This document shows positions 7,725 to 17,802 of a stretch of DNA of 38,988 nucleotides, piece after piece. Each line of letters opens with the position of its first letter. Position 1 is the first letter of the stretch. A program made the translations under genes and the position numbers. Origin of the DNA: Lysobacterales bacterium (GTDB lineage Bacteria; Pseudomonadota; Gammaproteobacteria; Xanthomonadales; Marinicellaceae); NCBI GenBank assembly GCA_020442665.1, contig JAGRJP010000080.1:1-38988 (forward strand), in the 5' to 3' direction. The notes beneath the pieces were generated by a model that was given only the letters and a program-made list of their open reading frames with translations, was not told where the DNA came from and did not search any database.

Positions 7725-9758
7725 TTATTTAACTCTCATTCCGGGTTCTGCGCCATTATCCGGATTCAGAATAAAAATATCTTCACCCCCGGGACCTGCT
7801 GCCAATACCATACCTTCAGAAACCCCAAAACGCATTTTTCTGGGAGCAAGGTTTGCAACCATAACTGTATTTTTGCCGATTAAATCTTCCGGTTTGTAGG
7901 CTGATTTGATTCCGGCAAAGACATTTCTTTTTTCACCACCTAAATCCAAAGTTAGTTGCAATAACTTATCCGCCCCATCAACGTGCTCAGCATTGATGAT
8001 TTTCACTACTCTTAAATCGACTTTGGCAAAATCATCAAAATTTATGGTTTCATTTATCGGGTCGTTTGTTAAATGTTCGGATAAATTGCCGGTTTCTTGC
8101 TCTAGCGATTCTAAATCTTGCTTAGAATCTTCGATAATACTTTCAACGGAAGACATTTCAATTCGCGTAATCAATGGTTTGAATTTGTTAATCGTGTGAT
8201 TAAAAAGTGGTTGATTAATATCATGCCAGTTGGCAAAACTGATATTTAAAAATTCTTCGGTTTTTTGGGCAGTATCCGGAACAACCGCAGAAAGCCAAGA
8301 CATCAGTACACGGAACAGATTGATTCCATCGGAACAAACTCTATGAACTAATTCTTTCTTGCTTTCATCCTTGATAGCCTGCCAGGGTTCCATATCTGAA
8401 ATGTACTGATTGGCGGAATCTGCTAATGACATAACAATTTTGATGGCTTTGGAATATTTTCTTTCCTTAAATAACTGCAAAATTTCATCTGAACTATCCA
8501 TAAATTGTTGATAAAGCTCTGAATTATTCATCTCTGAAGAAAGAGTTGAATCAAACTTCTTGGAAATAAAACCCGCACAACGACTGGCGATATTAACAAT
8601 TTTACCAACCAAATCGGAATTGACTTTTGCCACAAAATCTTCCAGATTGAGGTCAATATCAACGATGTTTTCTGATAATTTAGAAGCGTAGTAATATCTC
8701 AAATAATCCGGTTGTAAGTGTTTCAAATAGGTTGATGCGTTGATGAAAGTTCCGCGAGATTTAGACATTTTTTTGCCGTTAACGGTGATAAATCCATGCA
8801 CATAAACCGAATCTGGAACTTTGATTCCTGAGCCGTATAACATCGCCGGCCAGAATAAACTGTGAAAATAAAGTATGTCCTTACCAATAAAATGAACCAT
8901 TTCTGTATTTGCGTTCGGTGCAATCCAGTCCTCTAAATCTTCATTATTCTCTTCGCAATAATATTTCAAACTGCCCAAATAACCCACCGGCGCATCCAAC
9001 CAGACATAGAAATACTTATCCTCTGTTTCTGGGATTTTAAAACCAAAATAGGGAGCATCACGGGAAATGTCCCATGATTGCAAGCCCATTTCGAACCATT
9101 CTTGTAGCTTGTTGATGACTTGCTCTTGTAAAGCTCCCTGATTCATCCAATCTTTGAGCATATCTTCAAAATTTCGTAAATTGACGAAATAATGGAGCGA
9201 CTCTTTAATAATTGGTGTTCCGCCTGATATGACGGATCGTGGATTTTTTAGCTCAGTGGCATTGTATGTCGCGGCGCAGTTTTCGCAATTGTCACCATAT
9301 TGATCTGCTGTTCCGCATTTTGGGCATTCACCTTTAACAAAACGATCAGCGAGAAACATATTTTTTTCGGTATCAAAAAGTTGTTCAACAACTTCAGTTT
9401 CTATATGACCGTTGGCATTCAGTCCATTATAGATGCGATTGACCATTTCCTGATTTTCAGGAGAGTGAGTGGTATGGTAATGATCATAAGAAATATTGAA
9501 ACCTTGCAGAATCTGCCAATGTTCTTCACGGGTTCCTGCAACAAATTCCTCAGGCGTGACTCCTTCTTTTTCGGCACGCAACATAATCGGTGCACCATGA
9601 GCATCTTCCGCACACAAATAACGAACTTTACGACCGATTGAACGATGAATCCTCGCCCAAATATCCGACTGAGTGTGCTCCAGAATATGACCTAAGTGCA
9701 AAGCTCCATTTGCATAAGGCAAAGCTGATGTAATAAAAAGTTTCTTTTCTTTTTGCAT
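7725..9758 (-). CDS. metG: methionyl-tRNA synthetase
   Basis: A 677-residue class I aminoacyl-tRNA synthetase that charges tRNA-Met. HLGH (21-24) is the HIGH motif and [10 protein letters not shown] is the KMSKS loop. A zinc knuckle CPKCG...CENC sits in the connective peptide near 145-160. The C-terminal 100 residues (from [13 protein letters not shown]) form the EMAPII/Trbp111-type tRNA-binding domain of the long dimeric form. It starts 65 bases from the divergent sulfatase-fold gene. Confidence 0.97.
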   Translation of the reverse strand: MQKEKKLFITSALPYANGALHLGHILEHTQSDIWARIHRSIGRKVRYLCAEDAHGAPIMLRAEKEGVTPEEFVAGTREEHWQILQGFNISYDHYHTTHSPENQEMVNRIYNGLNANGHIETEVVEQLFDTEKNMFLADRFVKGECPKCGTADQYGDNCENCAATYNATELKNPRSVISGGTPIIKESLHYFVNLRNFEDMLKDWMNQGALQEQVINKLQEWFEMGLQSWDISRDAPYFGFKIPETEDKYFYVWLDAPVGYLGSLKYYCEENNEDLEDWIAPNANTEMVHFIGKDILYFHSLFWPAMLYGSGIKVPDSVYVHGFITVNGKKMSKSRGTFINASTYLKHLQPDYLRYYYASKLSENIVDIDLNLEDFVAKVNSDLVGKIVNIASRCAGFISKKFDSTLSSEMNNSELYQQFMDSSDEILQLFKERKYSKAIKIVMSLADSANQYISDMEPWQAIKDESKKELVHRVCSDGINLFRVLMSWLSAVVPDTAQKTEEFLNISFANWHDINQPLFNHTINKFKPLITRIEMSSVESIIEDSKQDLESLEQETGNLSEHLTNDPINETINFDDFAKVDLRVVKIINAEHVDGADKLLQLTLDLGGEKRNVFAGIKSAYKPEDLIGKNTVMVANLAPRKMRFGVSEGMVLAAGPGGEDIFILNPDNGAEPGMRVK

Positions 9759-9775
9759 TAATATTTGTGATTTAA

Positions 9776-9793
9776 AATACCGAATTTGGTATT
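9776..9793. promoter_or_regulatory. AATACC-N6-GGTATT dyad between divergent genes
   Basis: A perfect six-base dyad with a six-base spacer lies in the 65-base gap between metG and the sulfatase-fold gene. The position suits an operator for either gene. No regulator is known, and dyads this short can occur by chance in AT-rich DNA. Confidence 0.3.
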
Positions 9794-9823
9794 ATCTCAT
9801 TTATTGATTATTTTGTATATTTA

Positions 9824-11611
9824 ATGACTTATAAAACAATAAAGCCAATCAATAAAACCTTTTTCTACATCTTTTCAATCTTAGTACTCATCATGATTAA
9901 TTATCGTGGGGTGACGGTTGATAAGACACTTGGAAAACTGACAGATTGTTTAGGTTGTTATAAATATTGGATTATCAGTGTTGATTCCAGAGTGGCAATA
10001 TTTGCATTTGTTATCTTGTTATTTGGCTTTTTTTCGAAAACTTATTTGATTAGAACGAGTGCAAGATTAATTTTTGTTATTTATCTCATTTATAGTTTGG
10101 TTGACATTTATCTGTATAAGTTTTTGAACCAAAGGTTAATGTTTTCAGATATTTGGATTTACTTTAATTTTGATTTAATTATTGAAACATTAAATAAAAA
10201 TAATAAAGTTATATCAATTATTATTTTGTTAATCAGTTTCATTAGCATTTTCTTTTTTGTATTTAAACACCAACAATCGACTTTCCAAAATATAGATAAA
10301 TTTTTTTCAGGAATACTCTTTCTCACTCTATTGGTAATGGTGTTTTTTGTAAAAAGAATTGATTATATTAATGATGTAACCATAAGAAATATTGTTGAAA
10401 TAAACTTAAAATCAACTCTGGATGTTCAGTATTCTCTTGAAAAAGAAAAAGAAATAATCGATCAAATTGGAAGATATGAGGCGACTTCATGTTCTCAAAA
10501 GGAGATTGTCAATCAACCGAATGTTATTTTGGTGGTTTGGGAGTCTTTATCAATGTATCAAAGTAAATTGTTCTCAGGTTTAAATAATTGGACGCCTAAT
10601 CTCGATAAAATTGCATTGGACAATCGTTATTATACTAATTTCTTTGCAAACAACTTCACTAGCTTAGAAGGGCGCTTAGCATTATTAACAGGCGAAAAAA
10701 CATTTAGAGATATTGCAGCAATGACAAAAGAAAGAGGACGAGTTGGATATTGGAATCTTGAAAGAAGTGTGCCACAAATTTTTAATGAAAACGGATATCA
10801 TACTGCATTTCTTGATGGAGCCAGTTTGAAATTTACTAACACCGGTGAATTTATGAGAAATTTAGGGTTTGATTATGTGGAAGGCCAATCATACAAAGGC
10901 TATAAAGGGTTTCCAAGATTTGGATTCAGATCTGTTGCTGACAATGTTTTGTATGATAGAGTGATTGACTATATCAATAGCCAAAAACAGAAATATTTTA
11001 TAACTATTATTACAGTTTCAACTCATGCTCCATATATCGACCCGGTTACTAAACAAAAATCAATCGAAAAAACAACAAGATTTGCAGATAAAAGCTTATA
11101 CGAATTTTATTTAAAACTAGAACAAGAAAACTTTTTTGAAGATGGTATTTTAGTCATTACAAGCGACCATAGAAGTATGACACCGGTTTCAAAACAAGAA
11201 TTGGAGAAGTTTGGCAGAGAAGCTGTATCAAGAATTCCTTTAGTTGTAGTGGACAGAAAAGCAGTTTCGAGTCAGATAAGTGAGCAATACCTGCAACAGT
11301 CTGATTTTTTAAACTCTTTTGAATATTTAATTTCGGAGCAATATTGTAAGAGAAACGGGGAAGGAAATATATTCTCAGAACCGGCGATGCCCACTGAATG
11401 TATTTACCATAGCAGAGGAGATTTTAGAGATGAAATTGATGTTTATTGTGATAATGGCAAGGAATCAGCAATAATTAAACTTGATGGTGATAACACTAAG
11501 GTAATCGATGGAAAGCTAAATAAAGAGAATGAGATTATTGATTATATAAACGCTTCGAGAATTTCTGCACGGAAAAGACATGAGGAATATCTCAGAATGC
11601 AGACAAAGTAA
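9824..11611 (+). CDS. membrane sulfatase-fold protein (LtaS / phosphoethanolamine transferase type)
   Basis: A 595-residue protein with about five N-terminal membrane helices (near 12-28, 56-71, 80-100, 129-147 and 160-178) and then an alkaline-phosphatase-superfamily domain facing the periplasm. Catalytic-site features seen are VILVVWES (Glu240, metal), NFTSLEGR (Thr279/Ser280, nucleophile region), TVSTHAPY and ITSDHRS (Asp-His metal pair, near 448). Relatives transfer phosphoglycerol or phosphoethanolamine to envelope lipids or glycans; which one applies here cannot be told. The ATG lacks a clear Shine-Dalgarno sequence. The gene lies 55 bases before trpE and is probably transcribed separately from it. 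Confidence 0.75.
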   Translation: MTYKTIKPINKTFFYIFSILVLIMINYRGVTVDKTLGKLTDCLGCYKYWIISVDSRVAIFAFVILLFGFFSKTYLIRTSARLIFVIYLIYSLVDIYLYKFLNQRLMFSDIWIYFNFDLIIETLNKNNKVISIIILLISFISIFFFVFKHQQSTFQNIDKFFSGILFLTLLVMVFFVKRIDYINDVTIRNIVEINLKSTLDVQYSLEKEKEIIDQIGRYEATSCSQKEIVNQPNVILVVWESLSMYQSKLFSGLNNWTPNLDKIALDNRYYTNFFANNFTSLEGRLALLTGEKTFRDIAAMTKERGRVGYWNLERSVPQIFNENGYHTAFLDGASLKFTNTGEFMRNLGFDYVEGQSYKGYKGFPRFGFRSVADNVLYDRVIDYINSQKQKYFITIITVSTHAPYIDPVTKQKSIEKTTRFADKSLYEFYLKLEQENFFEDGILVITSDHRSMTPVSKQELEKFGREAVSRIPLVVVDRKAVSSQISEQYLQQSDFLNSFEYLISEQYCKRNGEGNIFSEPAMPTECIYHSRGDFRDEIDVYCDNGKESAIIKLDGDNTKVIDGKLNKENEIIDYINASRISARKRHEEYLRMQTK

Positions 11612-11666
11612 TTGAAATCTTTTTGACTATCTATTCAAATACAATAAATATTAGAAGTAGCTAATT

Positions 11667-13145
11667 ATGTTAACTCAACAACAATTCGAAAATTTCAGAC
11701 AGCAAGGTTACAACAGGATTCCTGTTTATAAATGTGTTTCAGCTGATTTGGACACACCATTAAGCGCATGGCTTAAGCTTGCAAACGGACGCAATACATT
11801 TTTGTTGGAGTCTGTTGTTGGTGGTTCTCGTTGGGGTCGCTATTCGATTATCGGTCTTTCTGCCGACACCAATTATGTCGCCAGAGGGGGTGAAATCACC
11901 AAATATGTTCTAAGTGAAATTGAGGAATCATACACTTGTGATAATGTACTTGATGAACTCAGAAGCATTAAGCAGGAATATAAAGTCCCTAAAATCCCTG
12001 AGTTACCCGCCTTTAACGGAGGATTGGTAGGTTATCTTGGGTATGAAATCATCGAACACATAGAAGATAAGCTCAAAAACAAAACACCAAAAGACAAATT
12101 GAAAATTCCTGATGTTAATCTGATGGTAGCGGAAGAAATTGCTGTTTTTGATAATCTGTCAGGTAAAGTCTGGATAATTATCCATGTCAACCCTGAAGAT
12201 GATCTGGCCTATGCAAAAGGGCAGAAAAGACTGGAAGAACTCACACACCGTCTTCGTAGTGGCTCATCAGGTTATGCGGAAATGATTAATCATGGTTTGC
12301 CAAAAGAGTCTGATATCGAGATGAGTTTTTCGCAAACTGAATTTGAAAAAGCCGTTTCTGATTGCAAAGAACTGATTGCCGCAGGTGATATTATGCAGGT
12401 TGTTCTTTCACAACGCATGAGTATGCCTTTCACAGCGCGACCGATGGATGTTTATCGGGCATTACGAGCATCTAATCCCAGTCCTTACATGTATTTTATG
12501 GATTTTCAGGATTATCAGGTTGTGGGTTCATCTCCTGAAGTATTGGTGCGTAAGCACGATGATAAAGTTACCCTCAGACCGATTGCGGGAACACGTCCAA
12601 GAGGTGTAACTGCTGAAGAAGATGAAAAATACGAACAAGAATTGCTCAATGATCCTAAAGAGCTGGCAGAACACCTGATGCTGATTGATTTGGGTCGAAA
12701 TGATGTTGGCAGAGTGGCAAAAATTGGTTCGGTTGAGTTGGTTGATAAGATGATAATTGAACACTATTCACATGTGATGCATATTGTTTCAGAGGTTCAA
12801 GGTGAATTACAAGAGGACAAAGACAATATTGATGTCATTAAAGCGGTATTCCCTGCGGGAACACTTTCGGGAGCAGCAAAAGTTCGTGCGATGGAAGTGA
12901 TTGCCGAAATGGAACCAGTGAAACGCAATGTCTATGCCGGAGCGGTTGGATATTGGGGCTGGCATGATGATATGGATTGGGCGATTGCGATTCGTACCGC
13001 AGTAATTAAAGATGAAAAACTGCATGTTCAAGCAGGTGCAGGTATCGTTGCTGACAGCAATCCGACAAAAGAATGGGAAGAAACTATAAATAAAGGTAAA
13101 GCCGTATTTAAAGCCGTTGAAGTGGCTGCAAAAGGAGAAATTTGA
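11667..13145 (+). CDS. trpE: anthranilate synthase component I
   Basis: A 492-residue chorismate-binding enzyme that forms anthranilate for tryptophan synthesis, using ammonia supplied by TrpG. It shows the N-terminal LLES (feedback tryptophan site region), [10 protein letters not shown], and the C-terminal chorismate motifs [21 protein letters not shown] and the GGA-type GAGIVADS. The stop codon overlaps the trpG ATG by one base (TGATG), with AAAGGAG as ribosome binding site inside its end. No leader peptide rich in Trp codons was seen upstream. Confidence 0.97.
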   Translation: MLTQQQFENFRQQGYNRIPVYKCVSADLDTPLSAWLKLANGRNTFLLESVVGGSRWGRYSIIGLSADTNYVARGGEITKYVLSEIEESYTCDNVLDELRSIKQEYKVPKIPELPAFNGGLVGYLGYEIIEHIEDKLKNKTPKDKLKIPDVNLMVAEEIAVFDNLSGKVWIIIHVNPEDDLAYAKGQKRLEELTHRLRSGSSGYAEMINHGLPKESDIEMSFSQTEFEKAVSDCKELIAAGDIMQVVLSQRMSMPFTARPMDVYRALRASNPSPYMYFMDFQDYQVVGSSPEVLVRKHDDKVTLRPIAGTRPRGVTAEEDEKYEQELLNDPKELAEHLMLIDLGRNDVGRVAKIGSVELVDKMIIEHYSHVMHIVSEVQGELQEDKDNIDVIKAVFPAGTLSGAAKVRAMEVIAEMEPVKRNVYAGAVGYWGWHDDMDWAIAIRTAVIKDEKLHVQAGAGIVADSNPTKEWEETINKGKAVFKAVEVAAKGEI

Positions 13146-13729
13146 TGCTATTGATGATTGATAATTATGATTCATTTACTTACAACCTGGTGCAATATTT
13201 TGGTGAGCTCGGCTGTAAGGTTAAGGTTTTTCGAAATGATGAAATCTCCGTAGAAGATGCTTTGGCACTCAATCCCAAACAGGTTGTAATTTCTCCTGGA
13301 CCTTGTGATCCGGATTTGGCTGGAATTTCCATGCAGATGATTAAAGCCTGTGCCGGAAAGATTCCGGTTCTGGGTGTTTGTCTTGGTCATCAGTCCATAG
13401 GACAGGTTTTTGGCGGGAAAGTGATTCGTGCTAAACAAATCATGCATGGCAAGACATCTCCGGTTTATCATAAAAATAATTCAGTTTTCACCGGAATTGA
13501 AAATCCGGTTAAAGTCACGCGTTATCACTCACTGGTGGTTGAAAAAGAAACCTTGCCCGATTGTCTGGAAATCACCGCCTGGACCGAAGATGAAAATGGT
13601 GATTTTGATGAAATCATGGGTTTTCGTCATAAAGAATATGCCATCTCAGGAGTTCAGTTTCATCCCGAAAGTATTTTGACAGAGCAGGGGCATCAGATGT
13701 TGCAGAATTTTCTGGACGGGAAGTATTAG
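13145..13729 (+). CDS. trpG: anthranilate synthase component II (glutamine amidotransferase)
   Basis: A 194-residue class I glutamine amidotransferase. The catalytic Cys79 is in GVCLGHQ, and His173 and Glu175 are in VQFHPES. The ATG at 13145, with AAAGGAG seven bases before it, is preferred to the in-frame TTG at 13142. It is translationally coupled to trpE. The rest of the trp pathway does not follow; no trpD or trpC is seen. The domain could also serve p-aminobenzoate synthesis, but pairing with a TrpE-type partner favours tryptophan. Confidence 0.95.
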   Translation: MLLMIDNYDSFTYNLVQYFGELGCKVKVFRNDEISVEDALALNPKQVVISPGPCDPDLAGISMQMIKACAGKIPVLGVCLGHQSIGQVFGGKVIRAKQIMHGKTSPVYHKNNSVFTGIENPVKVTRYHSLVVEKETLPDCLEITAWTEDENGDFDEIMGFRHKEYAISGVQFHPESILTEQGHQMLQNFLDGKY

Positions 13730-13953
13730 TTTTTTGAAATTAAGGAACACTGAGTTCACAAAGGATACATAGAGTTTCACAAAGATTTTTTAATTAATAC
13801 TCCGTCATTTCGTACAAGCCTATGTGCGATATGGAATTTCATTAGGAATCGTGGTTTCGCTTGTAAAAATATTCGCACAGTGATACGAAGACACAGCGAA
13901 ATTTGTTTTGTCATTTTGATTGAGTGAAACGAGTAGAAAAATCTGAAAATAAT
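13730..13953. repeat. intergenic repeat patch, with copy 2 of the CTCTGTG repeat
   Basis: No gene is seen. Positions 13741-13789 are the inverted partner of 1245-1293. Positions 13910-13944 (GTCATTTTGATTGAGTGAAA and onward) look like a decayed member of the widespread GTCATTCTGA-type dispersed repeat. It lies between convergent genes, a usual place for such elements. No strong terminator hairpin was recognised after trpG. Confidence 0.5.
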
Positions 13954-14286
13954 CTATTTAATTTGTTCCATCCTCATTTTTTCATTTTCATAATAAATTA
14001 GATAGTACTCAATATCATTATATCCTAATTTCTCGAAAGAAAAATTATCAATAATTTCTATAATTTTTTCATTATCACAAGTAATTTCTTTTTCTTCAAA
14101 AATGTTTATTTTGATATATGTGATTTTATTATTTATTTGCCCCCACCCTAACAGGATTTCCGGTTCACATTTTTCATTCAGTACTGTTTCTAAATCTGAT
14201 ATAAAGGAACGAAATTTAGCATTCATCTCATTAAAATTACATGATGATAAGATAATTAATATTATGAATATATAATTTTTTGTCAT
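13954..14286 (-). CDS. small putative lipoprotein of unknown function
   Basis: A 110-residue protein starting with a Lys, a hydrophobic stretch and a lipobox LSSC with Cys16, so it is probably lipidated and exported. The mature part is acidic and hydrophilic, with two further cysteines (in NEKCEPE and EITCDNE). It is very AT-rich, more so than its neighbours. I do not recognise a family. It is read leftward downstream of ywbE, after a 71-base gap. Confidence 0.6.
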   Translation of the reverse strand: MTKNYIFIILIILSSCNFNEMNAKFRSFISDLETVLNEKCEPEILLGWGQINNKITYIKINIFEEKEITCDNEKIIEIIDNFSFEKLGYNDIEYYLIYYENEKMRMEQIK

Positions 14287-14357
14287 ACTGAAATCTTTGA
14301 GTCAAAAATTTTATAAGTATCTGAATATTCAATAAATTTAAAACATTGTTTCCATAT

Positions 14358-14552
14358 TTAGTTTAAAACCTCTTTCACTCTCCCAACAACTCCCGATTCC
14401 AATCTCACTTTAATTCCATGAGGGTGATTGGGTGAATTTGTGAGAATGTTTTTCACAATTCCTTGGGTGAGTTCACCAGTTTTTTGGTGGTGTTTTTGCA
14501 CTACCGAAACAGAAGAGCCTATTAGGATATTTTTTCTTGATTTTCCGTCCAT
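14358..14552 (-). CDS. YwbE family protein (DUF2196)
   Basis: A 64-residue protein matching the YwbE family closely across its whole length: RKNI near the start, TGELTQGIVKNILTNSPNHP in the middle and HGIKVRLESGVVGRVKEVL at the end. The compact beta-rich fold suggests an RNA- or protein-binding module, but the function is not established. It begins two bases after the alaA stop, so the two genes are almost certainly one transcript. Confidence 0.9.
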   Translation of the reverse strand: MDGKSRKNILIGSSVSVVQKHHQKTGELTQGIVKNILTNSPNHPHGIKVRLESGVVGRVKEVLN

Positions 14553-14554
14553 AG

Positions 14555-15766
14555 CTAAATCTTCTGTTGATAATCGCTGAAAAAATCCGCCATGCGGTTG
14601 ATGGCTTCTTCAAGGACTTCTTTGTGTGGCAGAAAGACAAGGCGGAAGTGGTCGGGTTTGGGCCAGTTGAATCCTGTTCCGTGAACCAGCAGAATTTGCT
14701 TGCTTTTTAATAAATCCAGAATCATTTGCTCATCATTTTTTATATTGAATCTTTCTGTATCCACTTTCACAAAGCAATACATAGCACCCTTTGGTTTGGT
14801 TGTAGAAACACCGGGAATATTGTTTAACATATTGTATGCAGTGAGCCTTTGTTGATTGAGACGACCCTCTCCTGCAACTAATTGATTAATGCTTTGAAAG
14901 CCTCCAAGTGCTGTTTGAATGGCAAATTGGGTGGGAACATTCGCACACAAGCGCATTGAAGAGACCATTTCTAATCCCTGAATATAATCTGCGGCATCTT
15001 CTGTTTTGCCACTGATGACCATCCATCCGGTTCGGTAACCGGCGGCACGATAGTTTTTTGATAAACCGTTGAAAGTAACAAACATCAAATCATCAGCGAG
15101 AGAAGCTGTTGAGGTAAACTGCGTATCGTCATACAGGACTTTGTCATAAATTTCATCGCTAAAGACTATCAGATTATGTTTTCTGGCAACTTCAATGATT
15201 TTGAGCAGAGTTTTTTCAGAGTAAACTGCACCAGTTGGATTGTTGGGGTTGATAACTACAATTCCTCTGGTTTTGTCAGTGATTTTAGACTCAATATCAT
15301 CTAAATCGGGTTCCCAGTCTTTTTCTTCATCACAAAGATAATGAACGGCTCGACCTCCAGAAAGATTGACTGCGGCTGTCCACAGCGGATAATCGGGAGC
15401 AGGAATCAATATTTCGTCCCCGTTATTCAATAAAGCCTGCATCGCCATGAGAATCAGTTCGCTGACACCATTACCGATAAAAATGTGTTCAAACTTAAAC
15501 TTTGAGATTTTTTCCTGATAATGCTGATAAATCGCCACTCTTGCTGAATACAGACCCTTGGAGTCACAATAACCTTCAGCATTCGGCAGGTTGTGAATCA
15601 CATCCTTGACAATATCTTCAGGAGTTTCAAAGCCAAAAGCTCCCGGATTACCAATGTTCAATTTTAATATCTTCTGGCCGTTTTTTTCCATGGCATTCGC
15701 CGCATCGAGAACAGGACCGCGTATATCGTAGCAAACGCCCTTGAGTTTATCGGATTTTTTTATCAT
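14555..15766 (-). CDS. alaA: alanine aminotransferase AlaA (class I PLP enzyme)
   Basis: A 403-residue fold-type I aminotransferase that makes alanine from pyruvate and glutamate. It shows the N-terminal DIRGPV, the PAPDYPLWTAAVNLSGG segment typical of AlaA (YfbQ/YfdZ type), NPNNPTGA (173-180), SDEIYD (203-208) and the PLP lysine Lys237 in NGLSKNYRAAG. Length is standard. It is the first gene of the alaA-ywbE pair. Confidence 0.93.
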   Translation of the reverse strand: MIKKSDKLKGVCYDIRGPVLDAANAMEKNGQKILKLNIGNPGAFGFETPEDIVKDVIHNLPNAEGYCDSKGLYSARVAIYQHYQEKISKFKFEHIFIGNGVSELILMAMQALLNNGDEILIPAPDYPLWTAAVNLSGGRAVHYLCDEEKDWEPDLDDIESKITDKTRGIVVINPNNPTGAVYSEKTLLKIIEVARKHNLIVFSDEIYDKVLYDDTQFTSTASLADDLMFVTFNGLSKNYRAAGYRTGWMVISGKTEDAADYIQGLEMVSSMRLCANVPTQFAIQTALGGFQSINQLVAGEGRLNQQRLTAYNMLNNIPGVSTTKPKGAMYCFVKVDTERFNIKNDEQMILDLLKSKQILLVHGTGFNWPKPDHFRLVFLPHKEVLEEAINRMADFFSDYQQKI

Positions 15767-15871
15767 GAATTAATTAGTATTGTTTCATTCAAATACATTG
15801 CTATTGTAGCAAAAAAATATTGATAGACGGCATTAGAACTTAATTTGTTTTTGGTAAATCTTTCTTGTTAA

Positions 15872-16708
15872 TTATTTCGTATAAGTGTAAACAAGATTCA
15901 AGCGAGTTTGTTTGAGTAATTGATAACCTGATTCCGAAAGTGTGTTTAATAAATCGTATTTCCATTGTTGGTGGTTATTTTCGAAAATAATAATTTCAGG
16001 CAATAATTCTTTAGGTGAGTTTTGCAGAAAGGGGACAAGAGCCTGATCTTCAGCTCCTTCAATATCACACTTTATGGCGTTAATTTGCTTGAGTTTTGCT
16101 TCTTCAACAATTTGCATCAGAGTTTTGCATTTGATTTTGATAGTGTTTCCGGAGTTTTTTTCGACAAGGGAACTTGCACCGAGGTTCTTTGAATCTAAAT
16201 AGAGGTCGAACTCACCAGATTTATCACTGACACCGTAAGATAAAACTTCAAATTGAGGAGATCTGCTTTTGTTTTCAGTAGTCGCAGTGAGGTTGAATCT
16301 CAATCTTTCTGCAACTATCGGATTAGGTTCAATAGCGATAACTCTTCCGTTGTCACTGAGATGCGTTGCGGCAATGCATGAATATATGCCGACGTTAGCG
16401 CCGATATCGATAAACACTCCATCCTTTGGAAGGAATTCTAATAATTGCTTTCTTTCTTCGAAATCATATCGCCAGGGCATGAATACGAAGCCTCTTTCAG
16501 ATATATTGTCAGTCAAATAACAGCGCATTTTAACTTTTTCCAAGGTTAAATCTAATGGCATCTTGTTGTTTTTAATGACTTTCTTGCGTATATATTGAGC
16601 TAATTGCTTTCCCAGCCAATTATTTGAAAGTTTTCGGCAAAAATTGATTTGCTTTTGAGCTTTTATAGTCGGGGTGTATGTTCCAAATGGCTTTTTGATA
16701 TCGTTCAT
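15872..16708 (-). CDS. FkbM family methyltransferase
   Basis: A 278-residue SAM-dependent methyltransferase. Motif I is FIDIGANVGIYS (99-110), followed by IAIEPNP, and the FkbM-type CDIEGAEDQAL sits near the C-terminus. Family members O-methylate sugars, glycans or secondary metabolites; the substrate here is unknown. A strong hairpin (16716-16734) stands 8 bases before the ATG, and no good Shine-Dalgarno sequence is visible, so a start farther inside is possible. Confidence 0.85.
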   Translation of the reverse strand: MNDIKKPFGTYTPTIKAQKQINFCRKLSNNWLGKQLAQYIRKKVIKNNKMPLDLTLEKVKMRCYLTDNISERGFVFMPWRYDFEERKQLLEFLPKDGVFIDIGANVGIYSCIAATHLSDNGRVIAIEPNPIVAERLRFNLTATTENKSRSPQFEVLSYGVSDKSGEFDLYLDSKNLGASSLVEKNSGNTIKIKCKTLMQIVEEAKLKQINAIKCDIEGAEDQALVPFLQNSPKELLPEIIIFENNHQQWKYDLLNTLSESGYQLLKQTRLNLVYTYTK

Positions 16709-16715
16709 AAAAGTT

Positions 16716-16734
16716 GCGGGGAATAAATCCCCGC
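16716..16734 (-). terminator. GC hairpin between the membrane protein gene and the FkbM gene
   Basis: A perfect seven-base stem, GCGGGGA / TCCCCGC, with a five-base loop. Read leftward it is followed by AACTTTT; read rightward it has TTTTTT nine bases later. It most likely ends transcription of the 16750-17754 gene. It also lies in the leader of the FkbM gene and could hide that gene's ribosome binding site. Confidence 0.55.
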
Positions 16735-16749
16735 AGTAAATTTTTTAAA

Positions 16750-17754
16750 TTATGCTTGTGGAGGCAAGTCGGCATCCGGATTTTGTGGTTTATCTTTACC
16801 ACCGAATTTAGAAGAAACCCACGCTGCTGCTTTGTCTTTCATTTCACGGAATTTCTTCGAGCCTTTTTCCAGTTTGGCTTCCCATTCAGGGTTGGGTTCT
16901 TGTCCTTCTGTGACTTTAAAAAACACCTGCATCAACGCAGTCATAGCAAATGGATCAATGATTGCTGCTTTAATACTTATGGAGGCAACAATGATGATAA
17001 TTAATGGCAAATATCCGGGATCAAAATTACCGATAGCAAACATTGCTGTGACCGGCGCCCACAAAATAATTACCATCAATAATGTCAAAATCCAGCTAAA
17101 GATGGTTACAAATACAGCATTTTTCAGAAATGTTTTATAATTTTGGGCATATAAAACGACTGCTTTTTTCGAGCCTTCCCAAGGATTATCAACTTCGTTA
17201 CGAATGTTGTAAGCTAAAATAATTTCATCCACATAAGTGACTGAATTCTTAACAACGGTATTGATAAAATTGACAATTGGTTTGGGGATAATCGGCAAAA
17301 AGCTCATTATTCCTGAGAATAATCCGGTGATAAATTTAACCACTTTCTTAATCGCCTGATCGACCAGAAATAATACAGAGGCTTCTTTGAAACGCTCTTT
17401 GACTATACCTTGTGCATAAGTAATCTGGCTTTTACCGGATGGAATTTTTTCACCATCCATGTGTTTCATGATCACGGCGATGTGTCCGGCTTTGACCATA
17501 TAAAGCAAGTATTCACGGACGTAATAAAGCACACCGGACACGACTGCAAAGCCACCAAACATGCCATACATTAAGCCTGTTGCCTGACTTTGCTCGTCAC
17601 CGGCACTGCCAATCGTCCAGCCAATGCCGGCTCCGGTTCCTGTGCCAATCACATAAGCCAATGTGATTGCAAAATAAATTAAAAATCGAAAAATCATAAA
17701 CTCTTTGGTTTTCCAAAGAGTGGAAATCACTGTTCCAAGTTTAAAGTCCATCAT
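16750..17754 (-). CDS. polytopic membrane protein of unknown function
   Basis: A 334-residue protein with hydrophobic segments at about 21-46, 60-80, 168-182, 222-248 and 253-273, and a charged C-terminal tail (about residues 285-334) that ends in a Pro-rich stretch. The Gly-rich first helix (GTGTGAGIGWTIG) is notable. GAGGT lies eight bases before the first of two adjacent ATG codons, supporting this start. I do not recognise the family. It lies 48 bases after the trpS stop in the same direction and may share its transcript. Confidence 0.7.
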   Translation of the reverse strand: MMDFKLGTVISTLWKTKEFMIFRFLIYFAITLAYVIGTGTGAGIGWTIGSAGDEQSQATGLMYGMFGGFAVVSGVLYYVREYLLYMVKAGHIAVIMKHMDGEKIPSGKSQITYAQGIVKERFKEASVLFLVDQAIKKVVKFITGLFSGIMSFLPIIPKPIVNFINTVVKNSVTYVDEIILAYNIRNEVDNPWEGSKKAVVLYAQNYKTFLKNAVFVTIFSWILTLLMVIILWAPVTAMFAIGNFDPGYLPLIIIIVASISIKAAIIDPFAMTALMQVFFKVTEGQEPNPEWEAKLEKGSKKFREMKDKAAAWVSSKFGGKDKPQNPDADLPPQA

Positions 17755-17802
17755 TTGTTGTTACCTCATATCAAATTTAATCGCCGGAACTGTAAAATAC
17801 TG

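Noticed and set aside
8053-8058. TGTTCG inside metG as another regulatory site
   Set aside because: It is internal to a coding gene and not at a start; similar chance copies lie in recQ and trpS.
11612-11666. Trp leader peptide/attenuator before trpE
   Set aside because: No short frame with Trp codons and no paired hairpins were found; TTGACT at 11623 lacks a good -10 at the right distance.
13145-13953. Complete trp operon
   Set aside because: After trpG there are only repeats and a convergent lipoprotein gene; no trpD, trpC, trpB or trpA.
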